Shown here: in pieces, positions 25,683 to 35,558 of the stretch | How the letters are laid out: each line of letters starts with the position of its first letter | Numbering within the stretch: position 1 is the stretch's first letter | Assembly: GCA_031378805.1 (NCBI GenBank) | Contig: JANNEO010000103.1 | Span: 6,727-70,726, forward strand | Length of the DNA: 64,000 nt | Reading direction: 5' to 3' | DNA from: JADCCX01 sp031378805 | GTDB lineage: Bacteria; Pseudomonadota; Alphaproteobacteria; Rhizobiales; Beijerinckiaceae | Program-made: the position numbers and the translations under genes | The notes under the pieces: model-generated | Databases searched by the model: none | What the model saw: the letters and a program-made list of their open reading frames with translations, nothing else | What the model was told of the DNA's origin: nothing

Positions 25683-27185
25683 TCAAACCTCCACATCCAC
25701 GCGCGAGTCCAGCGCGAGCAAGCGTGCCAACTGCCTCATCCGATTGGCCACCCGATCGCTGTTCAGATCGGCAAGGTCCGGCGGAAGGGTGAGCACCAAC
25801 GTGCGGCCATCCTGGACCAGAGGAGCACGTTTCAGCACGCCTGGCATCGAAGCCGAAATGATGTAAGCGACACGCATTGCCGCACCAAGAATCCGCGCCC
25901 GCTCCAGCAAGCGCGTTGACGCCAGTTCACGCACACGAGGGCTCAGTTCATCGTCGGAAAGGCCGACATGGCGGTAGAAAACCGAGAGTGCCACGAAGGC
26001 CCGTCCAGGATGATCGACGCCGCCGAAAGCCGCATGGGAGATGATGTTGAGGCTCTGTTCGCCCCGGTAGTCCGGATGGGCACGCCAGCCGATGTCGGCG
26101 ACCAGGCACGCGGCTGTTCGTAAGCGCACGTCCTCGTGCGTTTCGTCGATGCCTGTCGAGGCGAACAGCGCATCCGTCCAATCCGCTAGCTCTACGCAAT
26201 GGCGCGGTGAGCGTGACCGCAGGAGGTTGAGTTCCGCCGCGCCCGACAACAGCGGATCGCTTTTTCTTGCATCGGCATCGAGCAGTTCGAACAGCAGCCC
26301 TTCCCGCACGCCCATGGCGGAAAACACGACCCGCTCGCATTCGCTTTCCTTCAGCACCTGCTCCAGCACAAGTGCACCAAGCGCCAGAAGAGGTCGCCGG
26401 GCGGAGGAAATGCTGTCGATCGAGGTCATGGTGTCAGGCTCCACGCGCTGCACCATACGGCAGAAATCGATGGCCTCGCGCGAGGGCACGGCATAACCAT
26501 GCATGACATTCAGGGGATAGCCCGTCTGCTTCATGTGCAGGCGGGCCAGCGCCCGCCATGTGCCCCCGACGGCGTAGAACGTGCGGCGGCGGCCTTGCAG
26601 CTTCACCCTGTCAAGATTGTCCCGGACGATCTTGCCCGCTTTCTTCAGCGAACCACCAGACGCATCCATCAGCGCCAGGCCGCCAAGCTTCACGCTGGCA
26701 CCTTTGCCCAGTTTGCCGCCGTCGACATCGATAAGCTCCAGGCTGCCTCCGCCCAGATCACCGACGATTCCATCGGGACGGTAGAAGCCGGACTGCACGC
26801 CCATGGCAGACAGCGTCGCCTCGCGCTGGCCGGAGATCAATTCCACGCGTTGACCGATGGCCTCTTCCGCCAGCGTGATGAACTCCCGACCATTGTCGGC
26901 GTCCCGCGCGGCTGCCGTTGCCAACACCCTGATATCGGTAATGTTCATGAGGCTGATCAGGGTGCGGAACCGGGCCAATGCCTGCAATGCCAGACGCACG
27001 CCATCCTCGGGCAATTTGCCCGTCTTGGTCACGCCACGCCCAAGGCCGCACAGCACTTTCTCGTTGAAAATCGGGGTGGGCGCACGCGTCAGCCCTTCAT
27101 AGGCCACGAGCCGGATGGAGTTCGATCCGATGTCGACAACCGCAACTGGCTCGGCCAGACGCAGGCGTCCCTTGGGATCAGACAT
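25683..27185 (-). CDS. ppx: Exopolyphosphatase / Ppx-GppA phosphatase
   Basis: A 500-residue member of the actin-like ASKHA superfamily that removes phosphate from polyphosphate or pppGpp. N-terminal motifs are VAVVDIGSNSIRLVAYEG and VLATAAARDADNG, with GDLGGGSLELIDVDGG as the second phosphate loop. ATG 27185 overlaps the ppk stop by 8 bases and has GGGG upstream, so synthesis and breakdown of polyphosphate are coupled at translation. An in-frame start at 27239 is less likely. The C-terminal HD-like region is present. Confidence 0.92.
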   Translation of the reverse strand: MSDPKGRLRLAEPVAVVDIGSNSIRLVAYEGLTRAPTPIFNEKVLCGLGRGVTKTGKLPEDGVRLALQALARFRTLISLMNITDIRVLATAAARDADNGREFITLAEEAIGQRVELISGQREATLSAMGVQSGFYRPDGIVGDLGGGSLELIDVDGGKLGKGASVKLGGLALMDASGGSLKKAGKIVRDNLDRVKLQGRRRTFYAVGGTWRALARLHMKQTGYPLNVMHGYAVPSREAIDFCRMVQRVEPDTMTSIDSISSARRPLLALGALVLEQVLKESECERVVFSAMGVREGLLFELLDADARKSDPLLSGAAELNLLRSRSPRHCVELADWTDALFASTGIDETHEDVRLRTAACLVADIGWRAHPDYRGEQSLNIISHAAFGGVDHPGRAFVALSVFYRHVGLSDDELSPRVRELASTRLLERARILGAAMRVAYIISASMPGVLKRAPLVQDGRTLVLTLPPDLADLNSDRVANRMRQLARLLALDSRVDVEV

Positions 27186-29361
27186 GTCCCCGCTGCTTGA
27201 GGAGACTTCGCGGGCTCGATTCTTTGAGTGATTTGCCACGGCCAGACAGACTCGGATTCGTCATGAAGTAACGATGCGCGTTGAATGCCAGATCGGTATC
27301 GGACGGCACCACGCGCACGCTTGTACCATCCGCCAATACCCGCCAGCTCTGCTCGTTGTCGAGAAGGTTTGCAGCCATGACCTGGTCAAGAACCTGTTCA
27401 TGCACAGTTGGATTGAGGATTGGCATCAGGGCTTCCACCCGGCGGTCAAGATTGCGGGGCATCAGATCAGCCGAAGAGATATACACCGCCGCCTTGGGAT
27501 GCGGCAGGCCATGGCCGTTGCCGAAGGCATAAACCCGGGTGTGCTCGAGAAAACGTCCGACAATCGACTTGACCCGGATATTGTCGGACAGGCCCGGAAT
27601 GCCCGGCCTGAGACAGCAGATGCCGCGCACGACAAGGTCGATCTGTACACCGGCGGCGCTCGCATCATAGAGCGCGTCGATGATCGCCGGATCGACGAGT
27701 GCGTTGCACTTCGCCCAGATCGCGGCGGGCTTTCCTGCCGCCGCATAGCGCATTTCTGCCGCGATATGCTCCAGCAGGCGCGTCTTGCACGTCAAAGGCG
27801 ACACCGACATGTGTTCGAGGCCCTGAGGCTCCGCATAACCTGTGATGTAGTTGAAGATGCGGGCGACATCACGCCCCAGCGCCGCGTTCGCGGTGAACAG
27901 CGACAGATCGGTGTAAACCTTGGCGGTGATCGGGTGATAGTTGCCTGTGCCGACGTGGCAATAGGTCACGAGATTACCCCCCTCACGCCGCACCACAAGC
28001 GAGAGCTTGGCATGGGTCTTCAATTCGATGAAGCCGAAGACCACCTGCACGCCAGCGCGCTCCAGATCCCGCGCCCAGCGGATGTTGGCCTCCTCGTCGA
28101 AGCGTGCCTTTAGTTCCACCAAGGCCGTGACTGACTTGCCGGCCTCTGCCGCTTCGACCAATGCCTTGACGATGGGGGAATCGTTCGAGGTGCGATACAA
28201 GGTCTGTTTGATCGCCACGACATTGGGATCACGCGCTGCCTGGTGCAGGAACTGAACCACGACGTCGAATGACTCGTAGGGGTGGTGAACAACCAGATCT
28301 TTTTGCCGGATCGCCGCAAAGCAATTGCCGCCATGCTCGCGGATTCGCTCGGGAAAACGCGCGTTGTAGGGTTCGAATTTCAGGTCGGCCCGGTCCAGTG
28401 ACACCAGTTGCGACAGGTCATTGAGCGCCAGCATTCCATCGACAACAACGGCTTCTTCCGGCTTCACCCGCTGTTCGCGGATCACGAATTTCTGCAAGGA
28501 TTCGGGCATGGAGGCATCGATCTCCAACCGGATCACCACGCCGCGCTTGCGTTGCTTCAGCATGGTTTCGAACACGCGGACGAGATCCTCCGCTTCTTCC
28601 TCGATTTCGACATCGGAATCGCGGATGACGCGAAACGCACCGGCCCCGATCAATTCATAGCCAGGAAACAGCTTGCCGATGAACAGGCGGATGATCTGCT
28701 CCAGAAGGATGCAGCGATAAAGACCGCTGTCGCTCAGGTCTGGCAGCTTGATGAACCGCTCGATCTTCTGGGGCATACGGATCAGGGCGCGCAACTGGCG
28801 ACCATCCGTCATCCGCCGCAGCATCAGCGCCATCGAGAACCCGAGATTGGGGATGAACGGGAAAGGATGGGCGGGATCAATCGCCAGCGGGGTCAGCACA
28901 GGGAAAACGGCGTGCAGGAAATGGTCTTCCAGCCAGCGCTTGTCAGCCTCGGTCAGCTCCGATGTTTCCGTCAGCGCTATGCCCGCCGCCTGCAGATCGG
29001 CCCGAATGGTCCGCCATCTGATCTGCTGATCAGCTGTCAAGCGCTGTACCCGGTCGTTGATTTTCACGAGTTGCTCGGCGGGCGTCAGCCCATCCTCGGA
29101 TGGCACTGTCACCCCACCCGTAACCTGTTCGGTCAGGCCGGAAACACGCACCATGAAGAACTCGTCAAGATTGTTTGCCGAAATCGAAAGAAAACGCAGC
29201 CGCTCCAGTACGGGATGCTGCGGATTGGAGGCTTCCTCCAGCACCCTTGCGTTGAATTCCAGCCAGGACAGCTCACGGTTGATGAAGCGCGCAGTCGAGT
29301 GCCTCAGTGCGATCGTCTCGTCATCCACCTTGCGCACAATAGGGCGCCGTCTTCCGGGCAT
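27178..29361 (-). CDS. ppk1: Polyphosphate kinase
   Basis: A 727-residue kinase that makes inorganic polyphosphate from ATP. N-terminal FINRELSWLEFNARVLEEA, middle DDLVRVFETMLKQRKRG-like stretch (here EDLVRVFETMLKQRKRG), YESFDVVVQFLHQAARDPNVVAIKQTLYRTS, and LVTYCHVGTGNYHPITAKVYTDLSLFT all match PPK1. The latter region and the C-terminal RFLEHTRVYAFGNG carry the catalytic histidines. AGGAGAACAAGGT precedes the ATG. It is followed by ppx with an 8-base overlap and preceded by the Hda-like gene at 87 bases. Confidence 0.96.
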   Translation of the reverse strand: MPGRRRPIVRKVDDETIALRHSTARFINRELSWLEFNARVLEEASNPQHPVLERLRFLSISANNLDEFFMVRVSGLTEQVTGGVTVPSEDGLTPAEQLVKINDRVQRLTADQQIRWRTIRADLQAAGIALTETSELTEADKRWLEDHFLHAVFPVLTPLAIDPAHPFPFIPNLGFSMALMLRRMTDGRQLRALIRMPQKIERFIKLPDLSDSGLYRCILLEQIIRLFIGKLFPGYELIGAGAFRVIRDSDVEIEEEAEDLVRVFETMLKQRKRGVVIRLEIDASMPESLQKFVIREQRVKPEEAVVVDGMLALNDLSQLVSLDRADLKFEPYNARFPERIREHGGNCFAAIRQKDLVVHHPYESFDVVVQFLHQAARDPNVVAIKQTLYRTSNDSPIVKALVEAAEAGKSVTALVELKARFDEEANIRWARDLERAGVQVVFGFIELKTHAKLSLVVRREGGNLVTYCHVGTGNYHPITAKVYTDLSLFTANAALGRDVARIFNYITGYAEPQGLEHMSVSPLTCKTRLLEHIAAEMRYAAAGKPAAIWAKCNALVDPAIIDALYDASAAGVQIDLVVRGICCLRPGIPGLSDNIRVKSIVGRFLEHTRVYAFGNGHGLPHPKAAVYISSADLMPRNLDRRVEALMPILNPTVHEQVLDQVMAANLLDNEQSWRVLADGTSVRVVPSDTDLAFNAHRYFMTNPSLSGRGKSLKESSPRSLLKQRGHV

Positions 29362-29448
29362 ACCTTGTTCTCCTGCCGATTCACCGGTTCCATCCAGAGA
29401 AAGGCTTGCGACACGATCATGACAGATCGTGGATTGATTGAAAGCCTC

Positions 29449-30126
29449 TCAGCCCTCGGTCGACCAGCCCAGGATCGCGGCTGCCATCTGGCGCGTCAAC
29501 CGCCTGCCGCGCACCATGGCCCCGTGATCGAGCTTTTCCACCGTGGAGCGCACGGCGGCGAAGGAGCGCTCGATTCGCAGGCAGAGATACTCGACCAGCG
29601 CCGTATCGACGATGAGTTGCCGGTCCACGAACAGCTTCACGAGGAGTGCTCGGATCAAGGCATCGTCGGGAGGCGCAATGGCAACCATGGGAGCCTTGCG
29701 CAAGCGTGAGAGCAGGTCCGGCGTCGCAAGCCCAAGTTCCTGCGGGGGCCGGGCCGAGGTCAGCAGCAGGCTCGCACCCTTCTCCTCCGCCAGGTTGACC
29801 AGGTGGAACAGCGCGGCTTCTCCCAATCCCGGCCGGTCGATATCCTCGACCACCACGGCCTTTGCCGCAATGAGCGCAGGCACATCAGCCTTGTCGAGCG
29901 AACGGGCACTCAATTGCCGCGCTCCGGCTTTCGCTGCCCAGATCGCCGCGAGATGCGATTTGCCCGACGCTGACGGACCCGCCATGACCAGCAACCGCGA
30001 GGCCCAGTCCGGCCAGGACTCGATCATGCCATAAGCGTCGACGTTCGACTGGCTGATCAGGAAATCCTCCTCGCCAAATCGCGGAGCCAGCGCGAGCTTC
30101 AGCGGCAACTGGCGATTGTCAGCCAT
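29449..30126 (-). CDS. DnaA inactivator Hda-like AAA protein (HdaA)
   Basis: A 225-residue DnaA-homologous protein. An N-terminal clamp-binding motif QLPLKL (residues 6-11) precedes a P-loop region GPSASGKSH (50-58) and a Walker B-like AVVVEDIDRPG. Short Hda proteins use the sliding clamp to stimulate DnaA-ATP hydrolysis and limit re-initiation. ATG 30126 overlaps the permease stop by 8 bases and begins right before the clamp motif; the frame from 30198 is an antisense-like extension. Position between an AI-2E permease and ppk is common in Hyphomicrobiales. Confidence 0.85.
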   Translation of the reverse strand: MADNRQLPLKLALAPRFGEEDFLISQSNVDAYGMIESWPDWASRLLVMAGPSASGKSHLAAIWAAKAGARQLSARSLDKADVPALIAAKAVVVEDIDRPGLGEAALFHLVNLAEEKGASLLLTSARPPQELGLATPDLLSRLRKAPMVAIAPPDDALIRALLVKLFVDRQLIVDTALVEYLCLRIERSFAAVRSTVEKLDHGAMVRGRRLTRQMAAAILGWSTEG

Positions 30127-31213
30127 CGGATTTTTCAGAGGGTTCCGGCAACATCGATCCCCCATGTAACGGGCTGTCGAGATAGTGCTGCAACGCAAAG
30201 CGCGTCAGCACGCCGATGGCCGCCGCAATGGGCACGGCCAGCAAGAGGCCGAGAAAGCCGAAGAGCGATCCCGCCGCCAGCAGTGCGAACATCAGCCAGA
30301 CCGGATGCAGGCCCACTGTCTCACCCACCAGCTTGGGTGCCAGGATGTTGCCCTCGATGAACTGGCCGATCACGAACACCAGCAGAACCAAACCCACCAT
30401 GGCCGAATCCGGCCAGAATTGCGCGATAGCGACGCCCACCGCCACAAGCAGCCCAAGCAGCGAGCCGACATAGGGAATGAAACTGAGAACACCAGCGGAC
30501 AACCCGATGAGGATGCCGAAGTTCAGCCCCAGCGCAAACAGTCCAGCCGCATAGATCGCACCAAGGATGAGACAGACCAGCGTCTGCCCGCGCAGGAAGC
30601 CGGAAATCGCCGTGTCGACATCACCCGCGATCTGGCGCACGGCCGCCCTCTGGTCCACCGGCACCCAGCTGTCGACCTTGGCAACCATATGGTCCCAGTC
30701 GAGCAGCAGATAGAACGCGACGACAGGCGTGACGACCAGCAGCGAAACGATGCCGATCAGCGCCTGGCCTCCCGACCACAGCGAGCCCAGAAAGCGGCCA
30801 AGCCAATTCATGCCCTGGCCCACCACATCGCCCAATGATTTCTGCAAGTCCTGCAGCACCTTTTCGCCGCCCACCTTCTCCAGCAATGGCCCTCCCTGCT
30901 CGGTCAGCAGCACCTGCAACCGCATGACGTAGCCTGGAACTTTCTCGATGAAGGCCATGACCTGCGTGGCCAGCAAGGGCGCCACGACAATCAGGAGACC
31001 GATGAACAGCGTGACGAACAGCACCAGGATCAGGAGTGTCGCGCTCAACCGTCCAAGACCCCATCTCTCCAATCGATCTGCCAGCGGATCGAGCAGATAG
31101 GCCAGTACCAGGCCGGCAGCGAAAGGCATCAGCACGTCGCGCAACAGCCATATCAGCCCCACGAAGACGGCGAAGAGGACCAGCCAAAAGCCAATTTTTC
31201 TTTGCAATATCAT
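30119..31213 (-). CDS. AI-2E family permease
   Basis: A 364-residue inner-membrane protein with about eight helices. Family signatures are PFAAGLVLAYLLDPLADRLERWGL, SFIPYVGSLLGLLVAVGVAIAQF and PKLVGETVGLHPVWLMFALLAAGSLFGFLGLLLAVPIAAAIGV. Members have been tied to autoinducer-2 export or sodium/proton antiport; the substrate here cannot be told. It sits 18 bases after pgsA and overlaps the Hda-like gene. Confidence 0.9.
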   Translation of the reverse strand: MILQRKIGFWLVLFAVFVGLIWLLRDVLMPFAAGLVLAYLLDPLADRLERWGLGRLSATLLILVLFVTLFIGLLIVVAPLLATQVMAFIEKVPGYVMRLQVLLTEQGGPLLEKVGGEKVLQDLQKSLGDVVGQGMNWLGRFLGSLWSGGQALIGIVSLLVVTPVVAFYLLLDWDHMVAKVDSWVPVDQRAAVRQIAGDVDTAISGFLRGQTLVCLILGAIYAAGLFALGLNFGILIGLSAGVLSFIPYVGSLLGLLVAVGVAIAQFWPDSAMVGLVLLVFVIGQFIEGNILAPKLVGETVGLHPVWLMFALLAAGSLFGFLGLLLAVPIAAAIGVLTRFALQHYLDSPLHGGSMLPEPSEKSDG

Positions 31214-31231
31214 TATGTTTGACGCTCTTCC

Positions 31232-31777
31232 TCAATCTGCCATATGGCGGAACCAAGTGGCGAGATAGGCAAGCATCGAGGCCAAGGTCAAGGCGGTCAC
31301 GATGCCAAGGCTCGCCGTCACAAGCAGATCCATCGCCAGTTGGAAGGCCAGCAGGAACAGCATCAGGGCCACGAAACTGATCTGTGCAAGTGTGTTGGCC
31401 TTGCTGAGGCGCAGCGGGTTGATCTCCACTGGATTGTCCAGCAGCCAGGACACGATGATCGCGCCAATGATCATGATATCGCGTGAAACCACCAGAACAG
31501 CCAGCCACACAGGGATATAGCTGCCAATTGCCATCGTGACATAGATCGACACCAGCAGCGCCTTGTCGGCCAGCGGATCAAGGTAAGCCCCCAATTCCGT
31601 GCGCATGTCGAAGTGTCGCGCCACGAAGCCATCGACCGCATCGGTCACGCCCGCCGTCACGAACAGCACGAACGCCAGCGTCCATTGCTTGTTGATGATC
31701 GAGACAATGACGATCGGCACCAGGCAGAACCGGAGCATCGTGAGCAGATTTGCAAGATTTAGAGCCGAGGCACGCAT
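31232..31777 (-). CDS. pgsA: CDP-alcohol phosphatidyltransferase (phosphatidylglycerophosphate synthase-like)
   Basis: A 181-residue membrane enzyme. The CDP-alcohol motif DAVDGFVAR...GAYLDPLADK gives Asp46, Asp49, Asp67 and Asp71, the metal-binding aspartates. Length and the opening NLANLLTMLRF fit CDP-diacylglycerol--glycerol-3-phosphate 3-phosphatidyltransferase. Cardiolipin synthase of the same fold is an alternative. It heads the minus-strand run pgsA, permease, hda, ppk, ppx and is divergent from purM (78-bp gap). Confidence 0.87.
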   Translation of the reverse strand: MRASALNLANLLTMLRFCLVPIVIVSIINKQWTLAFVLFVTAGVTDAVDGFVARHFDMRTELGAYLDPLADKALLVSIYVTMAIGSYIPVWLAVLVVSRDIMIIGAIIVSWLLDNPVEINPLRLSKANTLAQISFVALMLFLLAFQLAMDLLVTASLGIVTALTLASMLAYLATWFRHMAD

Positions 31778-31855
31778 GTTTTGCTGACGATAACGAAGTC
31801 ACCGCGCTTGCCAAGGCTGATCGCAGCCCCTACCGCCATTTTGCGAGGAATTTCC

Positions 31856-32932
31856 ATGGCGAAGCCCACAAACACCACTGGCTTGACCTATGCCGATGCA
31901 GGCGTGGACATCGACGCGGGCAATGCCATGGTCGATCAGATCAAGCCGCTGGTGCGCGCGACACGCCGCCCCGGCGCGGATGCCGAAATCGGCGGCTTCG
32001 GCGGCCTGTTCGATCTCAAGGCGGCTGGATTCAAGGATCCTATCCTTGTCGCGGCGAATGACGGCGTCGGCACCAAGGTGAAGATTGCGATCGAAAGCGG
32101 CATCCATCACACCGTGGGCATCGATCTTGTGGCGATGTGCGTCAATGACCTGATTGTGCAGGGCGCGGAACCACTGTTCTTTCTCGATTACTACGCCACG
32201 GGAAAACTGGTGCCGGAGGTTGGCGTCGCCATCGTGCGGGGCATCACTGATGGTTGTAAGCAGGCGGGATGCGCACTGATAGGCGGTGAAACCGCCGAAA
32301 TGCCCGGCATGTATGCGGGCAAGGACTATGACCTTGCGGGCTTCTCGGTCGGTGCCGTGGAGCGGGGACACGTGCTGCCACAAGGCGTGGCCGCTGGACA
32401 GGTCGTGATCGGCCTCGCGTCGTCCGGCGTGCATTCCAACGGCTTTTCCCTGGTGCGCCGCATCGTCGAGCGCAGTGGTCTGGCCTGGACCGATCCCGCG
32501 CCCTTCGCCGATGGCCAGACGATGGCCGAGGCGCTGCTGACCCCCACGCGAATCTATGTGAAGCTCGTGCTGGACCTGATCCGCCGTGTCGGTGGCATCC
32601 ATGGCCTCGTGCATATCACCGGCGGCGGGTTCATCGACAATATCCCGCGCGTTTTGCCCCAAAACGTTGGTGTCTCCCTCAAGCTGGACCAGATCGCGGT
32701 GCCGCCAGTGTTTCGCTGGCTCGCCAAGACAGGCGGCGTCAGCGAGCATGAGATGCTGCGCACCTTCAACTGCGGCGTCGGGATGGCGCTGATCGTGGAT
32801 GCGCTGAAGGCTCCTGAATTGCTGGCGGCGCTGGCTGTAGCGGGAGAGAGCGCCAGCGTCATCGGCATCACAACGGCGGTTGCGGTGGGTGCTCCGCAGG
32901 TCGCTACCACCGGGTCACTCACGCTCGCATGA
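31856..32932 (+). CDS. purM: Phosphoribosylformylglycinamidine cyclo-ligase (AIR synthetase)
   Basis: A 358-residue ATP-dependent enzyme that closes the imidazole ring in purine synthesis (EC 6.3.3.1). Motifs include LTYADAGVDIDAGNAMVDQIKPL, GGFGGLFDL, DGVGTKVKIA, GIDLVAMCVNDL and LIGGETAEMPGMY. ATG 31856 follows GCGAGGAA and matches the usual N-terminus, unlike the open frame from 31781. It is coupled to purN by an ATGA overlap. Confidence 0.96.
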   Translation: MAKPTNTTGLTYADAGVDIDAGNAMVDQIKPLVRATRRPGADAEIGGFGGLFDLKAAGFKDPILVAANDGVGTKVKIAIESGIHHTVGIDLVAMCVNDLIVQGAEPLFFLDYYATGKLVPEVGVAIVRGITDGCKQAGCALIGGETAEMPGMYAGKDYDLAGFSVGAVERGHVLPQGVAAGQVVIGLASSGVHSNGFSLVRRIVERSGLAWTDPAPFADGQTMAEALLTPTRIYVKLVLDLIRRVGGIHGLVHITGGGFIDNIPRVLPQNVGVSLKLDQIAVPPVFRWLAKTGGVSEHEMLRTFNCGVGMALIVDALKAPELLAALAVAGESASVIGITTAVAVGAPQVATTGSLTLA

Positions 32933-33525
32933 TGCGGATACCCGCCAGAAAGCGTGTTGCCGTGCTGATTTCGGGGCGTGGCTCCAACATGGCGGCCCTG
33001 GTGGAGGCGGCAAAAGCGACGGATTATCCGGCTCAGATCGCGCTTGTCGCCAGCAACAAGCCCGATGCCGAAGGATTGATCGTCGCCAGGCAACAAGGGA
33101 TTGCCACATTTGCGCTCTCCCACAAGGATTTCCCCGACCGCGAAACTTATGATCGGGCGATCCATGTGCAACTGCTGGAAAACGCCATCGACCTCGTGGC
33201 GCTGGCTGGGTTCATGCGGGTGCTTTCGCCGTGGTTCTGCCGCCAGTGGGCAGGGCAGTTGATCAACATTCATCCCTCGCTCCTGCCGGAGTTCAAGGGC
33301 GTGGACACGCACCAGCGCGCACTCGATGCCAAGGTGCGCGAGCACGGCTGCTCGGTCCACTACGTGACGCCGGAACTGGATGACGGGCCGGTGATCCTGC
33401 AAGCGCGGGTACAGGTGCTGGCGAGCGACGACGCGGCATCGCTTGCCTTACGTGTGCTGAAGGAAGAGCACAGGATTTATCCGCTGGCGCTGGCCATTGC
33501 GGCCACAACAGAGGCCAATCGCTAA
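32929..33525 (+). CDS. purN: Phosphoribosylglycinamide formyltransferase
   Basis: A 198-residue folate-dependent GAR transformylase (EC 2.1.2.2). VLISGRGSNMAAL forms the phosphate-binding loop, and LVALAGFMRVLSP, LINIHPSLLP (Asn113, His115) and ELDDGPV (Asp151) hold the catalytic triad. The start ATG overlaps the purM stop. The 3' end overlaps that of the convergent phytoene-synthase-like gene by 4 bases. Confidence 0.95.
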   Translation: MMRIPARKRVAVLISGRGSNMAALVEAAKATDYPAQIALVASNKPDAEGLIVARQQGIATFALSHKDFPDRETYDRAIHVQLLENAIDLVALAGFMRVLSPWFCRQWAGQLINIHPSLLPEFKGVDTHQRALDAKVREHGCSVHYVTPELDDGPVILQARVQVLASDDAASLALRVLKEEHRIYPLALAIAATTEANR

Positions 33526-34379
33526 AGGCCCCGCCACATCGTCCAGATACGCAACCAGTTCTGGACGTCAATCACCGTCTTGAACGGGTTGTAATCCCGG
33601 CGATCCATCGGCGCGAGGTAGCGCTCGATCATGGTGATCGGCAGGAACGCCGCCTTGATGTCTGGACGCATCTGGCTGGTCAACGCGAGTGCCTTGGCCC
33701 TGTGGTCGCGTGCTCGCGCCCGCATGTCGGCCAAAGCCGCCCTCAATCCTGGGCTGTCAGCTCCCGATACGATGTCCTCGCGGTCGATTCCGACGCTGTC
33801 CATCACTGATTTCGGCAGGAAAATCTGCCCGCGCCGGGAATGCCATGGAAAGGCCCGCAACATGCCCGCCATCGCGTAGGCCACCCCGGCATGTCCCGCC
33901 GCATCAGCAGAGCCAGGCTCTTCACCCTTGGTGAGGATGATGCAGGCCAGGCGGAACAATGCCGACGAGGTCTCCCCGCAATAGCCTTCAAGCGTCGCCC
34001 AGTCCGGCATCGGATCATCATAAAGGTCGAAGGCACGCGCATCGATCAGGTCGTGGAACGGCTTCAGCGGCAAGATGTTCGCCTTGATCGTGTCATGGAT
34101 CGCCATGGCGACAGGATGGCCACTGGCCTCTTCCGGGCGTTCACCGTTCAAGACATCGCGCCACCATTGCAGGCGTATTTCGCCCGGTATCGGCTCTTTG
34201 GCGGCGGCACGCACGCCGGCGATCTCCAGCGAAAATGCCTGCAATGCGTTGAGAAAGGGCCGCCGTTCGGCAGGCGCGAAAAGGGTCGCAACATGGCGGT
34301 CGGCATCGTGCTTCTGCACGAGACCGGCACAGATGATGTAGGCGTTGGGAAGCAAGTCAGTCGGATTGAGATCGCTCAT
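33522..34379 (-). CDS. Squalene/phytoene synthase family protein (NDUFAF6-like)
   Basis: A 285-residue all-helical protein of the trans-isoprenyl diphosphate synthase fold (GEIRLQWWRDVLNG, then CGETSSALFRLACIIL and GVAYAMAGMLRAFPWHSRRGQIFLP). The metal-binding DxxxD pairs of true squalene or phytoene synthases are degenerate: I see no clear DxxxD pair in the first motif region. That pattern fits the NDUFAF6-like group, known in mitochondria for complex I assembly, rather than a carotenoid enzyme. It follows benE by 9 bases. Function in bacteria is uncertain. Confidence 0.72.
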   Translation of the reverse strand: MSDLNPTDLLPNAYIICAGLVQKHDADRHVATLFAPAERRPFLNALQAFSLEIAGVRAAAKEPIPGEIRLQWWRDVLNGERPEEASGHPVAMAIHDTIKANILPLKPFHDLIDARAFDLYDDPMPDWATLEGYCGETSSALFRLACIILTKGEEPGSADAAGHAGVAYAMAGMLRAFPWHSRRGQIFLPKSVMDSVGIDREDIVSGADSPGLRAALADMRARARDHRAKALALTSQMRPDIKAAFLPITMIERYLAPMDRRDYNPFKTVIDVQNWLRIWTMWRGL

Positions 34380-34388
34380 GCGGCTGGC

Positions 34389-35558
34389 CTATCGCGGCTG
34401 CCAGCGAAAGAAAAGGTAAAGTCCCCAACCAATCAACAATCCCCAGAAAGCCGGGCCGATGTTGAACAGTGCGAGGCCCGACGCCGTGACCAACAGGGTT
34501 GCCATGGCTGGAACCCGGTCCTCTTCCACGGCCAGCGCATTGGCGGTGGCGGAAGCGAAGGAGCCGATCAGCGCCAAACCCGCCGCGGCCTCGATCAACA
34601 GCGGCGAGGCATAGACGACCAGCGCAGTGACGGTGCCAGCCAGCAGCGCCAGCGCGATGTACCCCACGCCACCGACAACCGCGGCCACATAACGCCGCGC
34701 GGGGTCGGGATGCGCCTCGGGCGAGGCGCACAGCGCAGCCGTAATGGCCGCAAAATTGATTGCAGGTGCTCCCAAGGGCGCGGTCAGCAGAGACACCGCG
34801 CCCGTCGCCAGCAAGCCCTCACGGGGATTGGGCTTGAAATCAAAGGTAGCAAGCACGGCCAGCCCCGTGATGTTCTGCGAGGCCATAGTGACGATATACA
34901 CCGGGATGGCGATGGATATGATCGCCTCCAGCGTGAAGACCGGCGGTATGAGCGTGATCGAGGGCAGAATGAACCCGGCACTGCCGCCGGTCTGTCCCGT
35001 GGCGATGATCGCGCTCACGGCGACGGCAACTGCGGCGGGAACGGCATAGAGTCGGTTGACCTTCAGCATCACCACCCATGTCAGCAGCACCGCGCCTGCG
35101 ATCAGCGGGCTCTGCTTGAGCGCAACGAACGGGGCAAGGCAGAGCTTGAAGATGATGCCCGCCAGCATGGCATTGGCGATGGCCTTTGGGATGGCATTGA
35201 TCAGACGCGCCAGCGGCGACCACAGCGCTGTCAGCATGATGAGCATGGCGGCCACGATAAAAGCCCCCACAGCCGCATTGAATCCGCCTTGAACCGCAGG
35301 CGTCACTGCCAGCAACGCCAGGCCCGGCGTGGTCCAGGCGATGGAGATCGGCATACGCGTCCACAGGCTGAGCCCGATGGCGACAAGCCCCTTGCCAAGT
35401 CCGAGGACAAACAGGCCAGACGCAATCTGCTCCGAGCTTGCACCCACCGCCTTCAAACCCTGCACGACGATAGCGACGGAACTGGCATAACCGACGATGG
35501 CCACCAGCACGCCTTGCATCGCGGCCTGCCGCGAGAAATCCTGCCACAAGCGTTTCAT
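34389..35558 (-). CDS. benE: Benzoate/H+ symporter family transporter (BenE-like)
   Basis: A 389-residue polytopic protein with about twelve hydrophobic segments. SISWSTPGLALL-like motif appears as ISIAWTTPGLALLAV, and FNAAVGAFIVAAMLIMLTALW, ITGLAVLATFDFKPNPREGLLATGAVSLLTAPLGAPAINFAAITAALCASPEAHPDP match BenE/YdcO. ATG 35558 overlaps the azlD stop by ATGA; the longer frame up to 35981 runs through azlD. BenE proteins import benzoate, so this may belong functionally with the aromatic island 28 kb away, but its operon partners are AzlCD-type. Confidence 0.85.
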   Translation of the reverse strand: MKRLWQDFSRQAAMQGVLVAIVGYASSVAIVVQGLKAVGASSEQIASGLFVLGLGKGLVAIGLSLWTRMPISIAWTTPGLALLAVTPAVQGGFNAAVGAFIVAAMLIMLTALWSPLARLINAIPKAIANAMLAGIIFKLCLAPFVALKQSPLIAGAVLLTWVVMLKVNRLYAVPAAVAVAVSAIIATGQTGGSAGFILPSITLIPPVFTLEAIISIAIPVYIVTMASQNITGLAVLATFDFKPNPREGLLATGAVSLLTAPLGAPAINFAAITAALCASPEAHPDPARRYVAAVVGGVGYIALALLAGTVTALVVYASPLLIEAAAGLALIGSFASATANALAVEEDRVPAMATLLVTASGLALFNIGPAFWGLLIGWGLYLFFRWQPR